Assembly: GCA_027080605.1 (NCBI GenBank)
Contig: JALWRO010000188.1
Coordinates: 1-16,852, forward strand
From: Campylobacterales bacterium
GTDB taxonomy: Bacteria; Campylobacterota; Campylobacteria; Campylobacterales; QNZT01
DNA: 16,852 nucleotides
Direction: 5' to 3'
In this document: piece by piece, positions 15,258-16,852 of the stretch
Position numbering within the stretch: position 1 is the stretch's first letter
Layout: each line of letters begins with the position of its first letter
The notes under the pieces: model-generated
Seen by the model: the letters and a program-made list of their open reading frames with translations, nothing else
Told to the model about the DNA's origin: nothing
Databases searched by the model: none
Translations under genes and position numbers: made by a program

Positions 15258-16560
15258 AATCTGCTTCCCTTTCATCTTCTTCAAGTCTTTGCTGTTCTCT
15301 GAGAATCAACTCTTTACCCTCAAATTCGGTAATATTGACATTTTTTGAAATTGTTTTGGAGATTTCACTGACATTGACACTCACTTCATTTGCCGTATGG
15401 GCGATGGTAATATAATCTTCCGTATGCCGGCTCAGGGTATTGAGTGTTTTTTCAAGTGAATTGATACTCTGTACCTGTTCCTGAACCGATTGTGTGGTAT
15501 CTTCGATCAGAGTGATCGTTTCATCGATATCCCCGCTGAGCTCTTTGTATCCTTCGATCATATGTGCGGATATCTCTTTACCCTCGTTGGCTTTATCTGT
15601 CGCTTTCACAACCAGATCTTTGATGGTTTTTGCCGCTTCGGTACTCCTTGCCGCCAAACTTCTCACTTCACTTGCAACAACGGCAAATCCTTTGCCCGCA
15701 TCTCCGGCAGTCGCCGCTTCCACCGCTGCATTTAAAGAGAGAATATTGGTTTGAAAGGCGATCTGATCGATGACTTCAATCGCTTCATTGATCGCAATGG
15801 TCGCTTCATTGATCTCATCCATCGCCTGAACAGTCTTGCTGGTATAGTCCAGTCCCTGAGCTGCGGAATCTTTCACCTTTAGACTCGACTGCTGCATTTT
15901 TTGCGTATTTTCCGTACTCTGTCGCGCTTTTTGGGTAATCAGTGAAATCTCTTCGGAAGCACTTTTGAGAATCTTCGTCTGCTCTCCGGATGCCTCGAGG
16001 ATGTGATACATCTTGTCAATCAGTGTTTCAGAAGCACGCTCCAGCTCAATACCGTGCCGGAAATTTTCTCCCAGCATCACGGTAATGGCATCTTTCAGTG
16101 AGTTAATTCCCTTGATAAGCTGCCTGATCTCTCCGTCTCGCATTCTGCTTTCATCGAGAGATTTTTTATAGATACCCCGTTCATACTCCCTGAGTACTGC
16201 AATCATATCGTTGAAATCTTTTTGCAGTTTGTCGGAAAGGTTATTCAAAGAGTTGGCAACATACTGTATATACGGATCGGATGTATGGAGTTTGACACGG
16301 TCTCCGAGATTTCCGTCAGAGATCTTTTCGAGCACAAGCAGCATTTCACCGTTGACGCCCTGATCTTCCCGGCTTTTTTCCTGTAAAAGTTTTCCGATAT
16401 GTTCAATTTTGTCATAGATTTTTTTCATTGCAGGTGTCAGTTTGATATTTTCACTGACAGTGAAATCGTTTCTGTCTCTTCGGATATATCCCTCTATTTG
16501 CCCGAGATACTCCATAATTTTGTCTGCTTGCTCTATTTCCCGTTTTTTTCCAAATATCAT
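15250..16560 (-). CDS. Soluble cytoplasmic chemoreceptor, partner of the PAS protein
   Basis: A 436-residue methyl-accepting chemotaxis protein without any membrane helix or recognisable ligand domain. The N-terminal 70 residues are charged and helical. Two HAMP-like motifs follow, with glycines at 83 (KISDGNLGDRV) and 129 (EYERGIY), then a coiled coil and the hairpin IAFQTNILSLNAAVEAATAG (267-286). The C-terminus is a long charged tail (about 405-436) rich in Glu and Arg. It starts 18 bases after the stop of the Aer/CetB-like PAS gene, with an AAGGG ribosome site. The best reading is that the PAS protein is its sensory subunit, as CetB is for CetA in Campylobacter, but here the receptor is not membrane-anchored. 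It could also sense on its own in the cytoplasm. Confidence 0.92.
   Translation of the reverse strand: MIFGKKREIEQADKIMEYLGQIEGYIRRDRNDFTVSENIKLTPAMKKIYDKIEHIGKLLQEKSREDQGVNGEMLLVLEKISDGNLGDRVKLHTSDPYIQYVANSLNNLSDKLQKDFNDMIAVLREYERGIYKKSLDESRMRDGEIRQLIKGINSLKDAITVMLGENFRHGIELERASETLIDKMYHILEASGEQTKILKSASEEISLITQKARQSTENTQKMQQSSLKVKDSAAQGLDYTSKTVQAMDEINEATIAINEAIEVIDQIAFQTNILSLNAAVEAATAGDAGKGFAVVASEVRSLAARSTEAAKTIKDLVVKATDKANEGKEISAHMIEGYKELSGDIDETITLIEDTTQSVQEQVQSINSLEKTLNTLSRHTEDYITIAHTANEVSVNVSEISKTISKNVNITEFEGKELILREQQRLEEDEREADYV
15266..15272 (-). promoter_or_regulatory. Ribosome site that decides the cheV start
   Basis: AAAGGGA on the minus strand lies about 9 bases before the ATG at 15257 and inside the end of the upstream receptor gene. 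Neither the TTG at 15284 nor the ATG at 15275 has an equally good purine-rich site before it. Confidence 0.55.
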
Positions 16561-16578
16561 TGTCTGCCCTTGCTCTCT

Positions 16579-16852
16579 TTAGTGTAGTGTTGCATATAAT
16601 TTTTCAGCATTCTCAATCTCATCGGTTGTCGGTTTAACCCGCACAGAAAAATATTTTACCGATCCGTCCGGTGTCTGTGAAGGATAAACCGTCGCAAACA
16701 CCCAATAATACCCACCGTCTTTGGTACGGTTTTTCACGACACCTTTCCAGGTTTTACCGCTTTTGACGGTGTTCCACAACGCTTCAAACGCAGCTTTCGG
16801 CATGTCCGGATGACGCACCATATTGTGAGGGTTTCCGATCAGCTCATCTTTG
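16579..16852 (-). CDS. Aer/CetB-type PAS redox sensor protein (5' end beyond the window)
   Basis: The visible part (about 91 residues) enters from the right edge in frame and ends at TAA. It reads DELIGNPHNMVRHPDMPKAA, then TWKGVVKNRTKDGGYYWV, and ends TTDEIENAEKLYATLH. These blocks match the C-terminal two thirds of the PAS domain of E. coli Aer, including the PHNMVRHPDMP block of the FAD-binding PAS, and of Campylobacter CetB. The protein stops where Aer would go on into its membrane and signalling parts, so the sensor is split from the receptor encoded 18 bases downstream. It probably senses redox or energy state through FAD for energy taxis. An in-frame ATG at 16821 cuts through the conserved block and is not the start. 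The true start and promoter are outside the window. Confidence 0.9.
   Translation of the reverse strand, partial: KDELIGNPHNMVRHPDMPKAAFEALWNTVKSGKTWKGVVKNRTKDGGYYWVFATVYPSQTPDGSVKYFSVRVKPTTDEIENAEKLYATLH

Noticed and set aside
15258..15284. Longer cheV from TTG at 15284 (333 residues)
   Set aside because: It would overlap the upstream receptor by 35 bases, uses a rare start and lacks a good ribosome site; the ATG at 15257 fits better, though the longer form cannot be excluded.

Overview
The window looks like the chromosome of a flagellated, free-living Campylobacterota (epsilonproteobacterial) cell, perhaps a Sulfurimonas-, Sulfuricurvum- or Sulfurovum-like sulfur or nitrate respirer. The evidence is a CetB/Aer-like PAS protein next to a separate chemoreceptor, CheV beside CheA and CheW, a nitrate-type (NIT) receptor, sigma28-like -10 boxes of the CGATWT type, very tight gene packing, and a mid-range, slightly AT-rich composition. 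The genus is a guess. All 14 supported genes lie on the minus strand, so the window reads from right to left. I see no tRNA, rRNA, CRISPR array, insertion sequence or phage gene, and no gene-free stretch longer than about 160 bases.

Region A (16852 down to 7806) is one compact chemotaxis operon whose promoter lies beyond the right edge. In order it encodes a PAS redox-sensor protein (5' end missing), a soluble chemoreceptor, CheV, a membrane chemoreceptor with a tiny Met/His-rich periplasmic loop, a CheA kinase with two Hpt domains, CheW, CheY, and a response regulator carrying a degenerate GGDEF and an apparently intact EAL domain. Genes are separated by 1-18 bases or overlap, many with strong GGAGG-type ribosome sites. 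The likely logic is that PAS and receptor inputs control CheA through CheW and CheV, and that CheA phosphate goes to CheY (motor), CheV (sink or adaptation) and the REC-EAL protein (c-di-GMP hydrolysis). CheR and CheB are not in the window.

Region B (7805 to 4044) holds two genes that each seem to have their own promoter: a large receptor with a NIT sensor and a C-terminal zinc-binding CZB domain, and a membrane diguanylate cyclase with an intact GGDEF motif and inhibitory site. Each is preceded by a weak hairpin that may end the previous transcript and then by a TAAA-N14/15-CGATWT sequence resembling a flagellar sigma28 promoter. This suggests co-expression with late flagellar genes.

Region C (4043 to 1) is a second operon behind a near-consensus sigma70 promoter (TTGACA-N18-TATAAT): a 101-residue phasin/UbiK-like coiled-coil protein, a UbiB-family atypical kinase with a KFAQ variant of the KxGQ motif, an MFS transporter, and a SagB-type nitroreductase cut by the left edge just where its second domain begins.

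The most interesting features are three FELFD peptide repeats in the CheA linker where a P2 domain would normally sit, a two-motif HAMP-like module with identical 46-residue spacing in all three receptors, the soluble partner of the split Aer system, and the pairing of a UbiB kinase with a small coiled-coil protein in a lineage that normally makes menaquinone.
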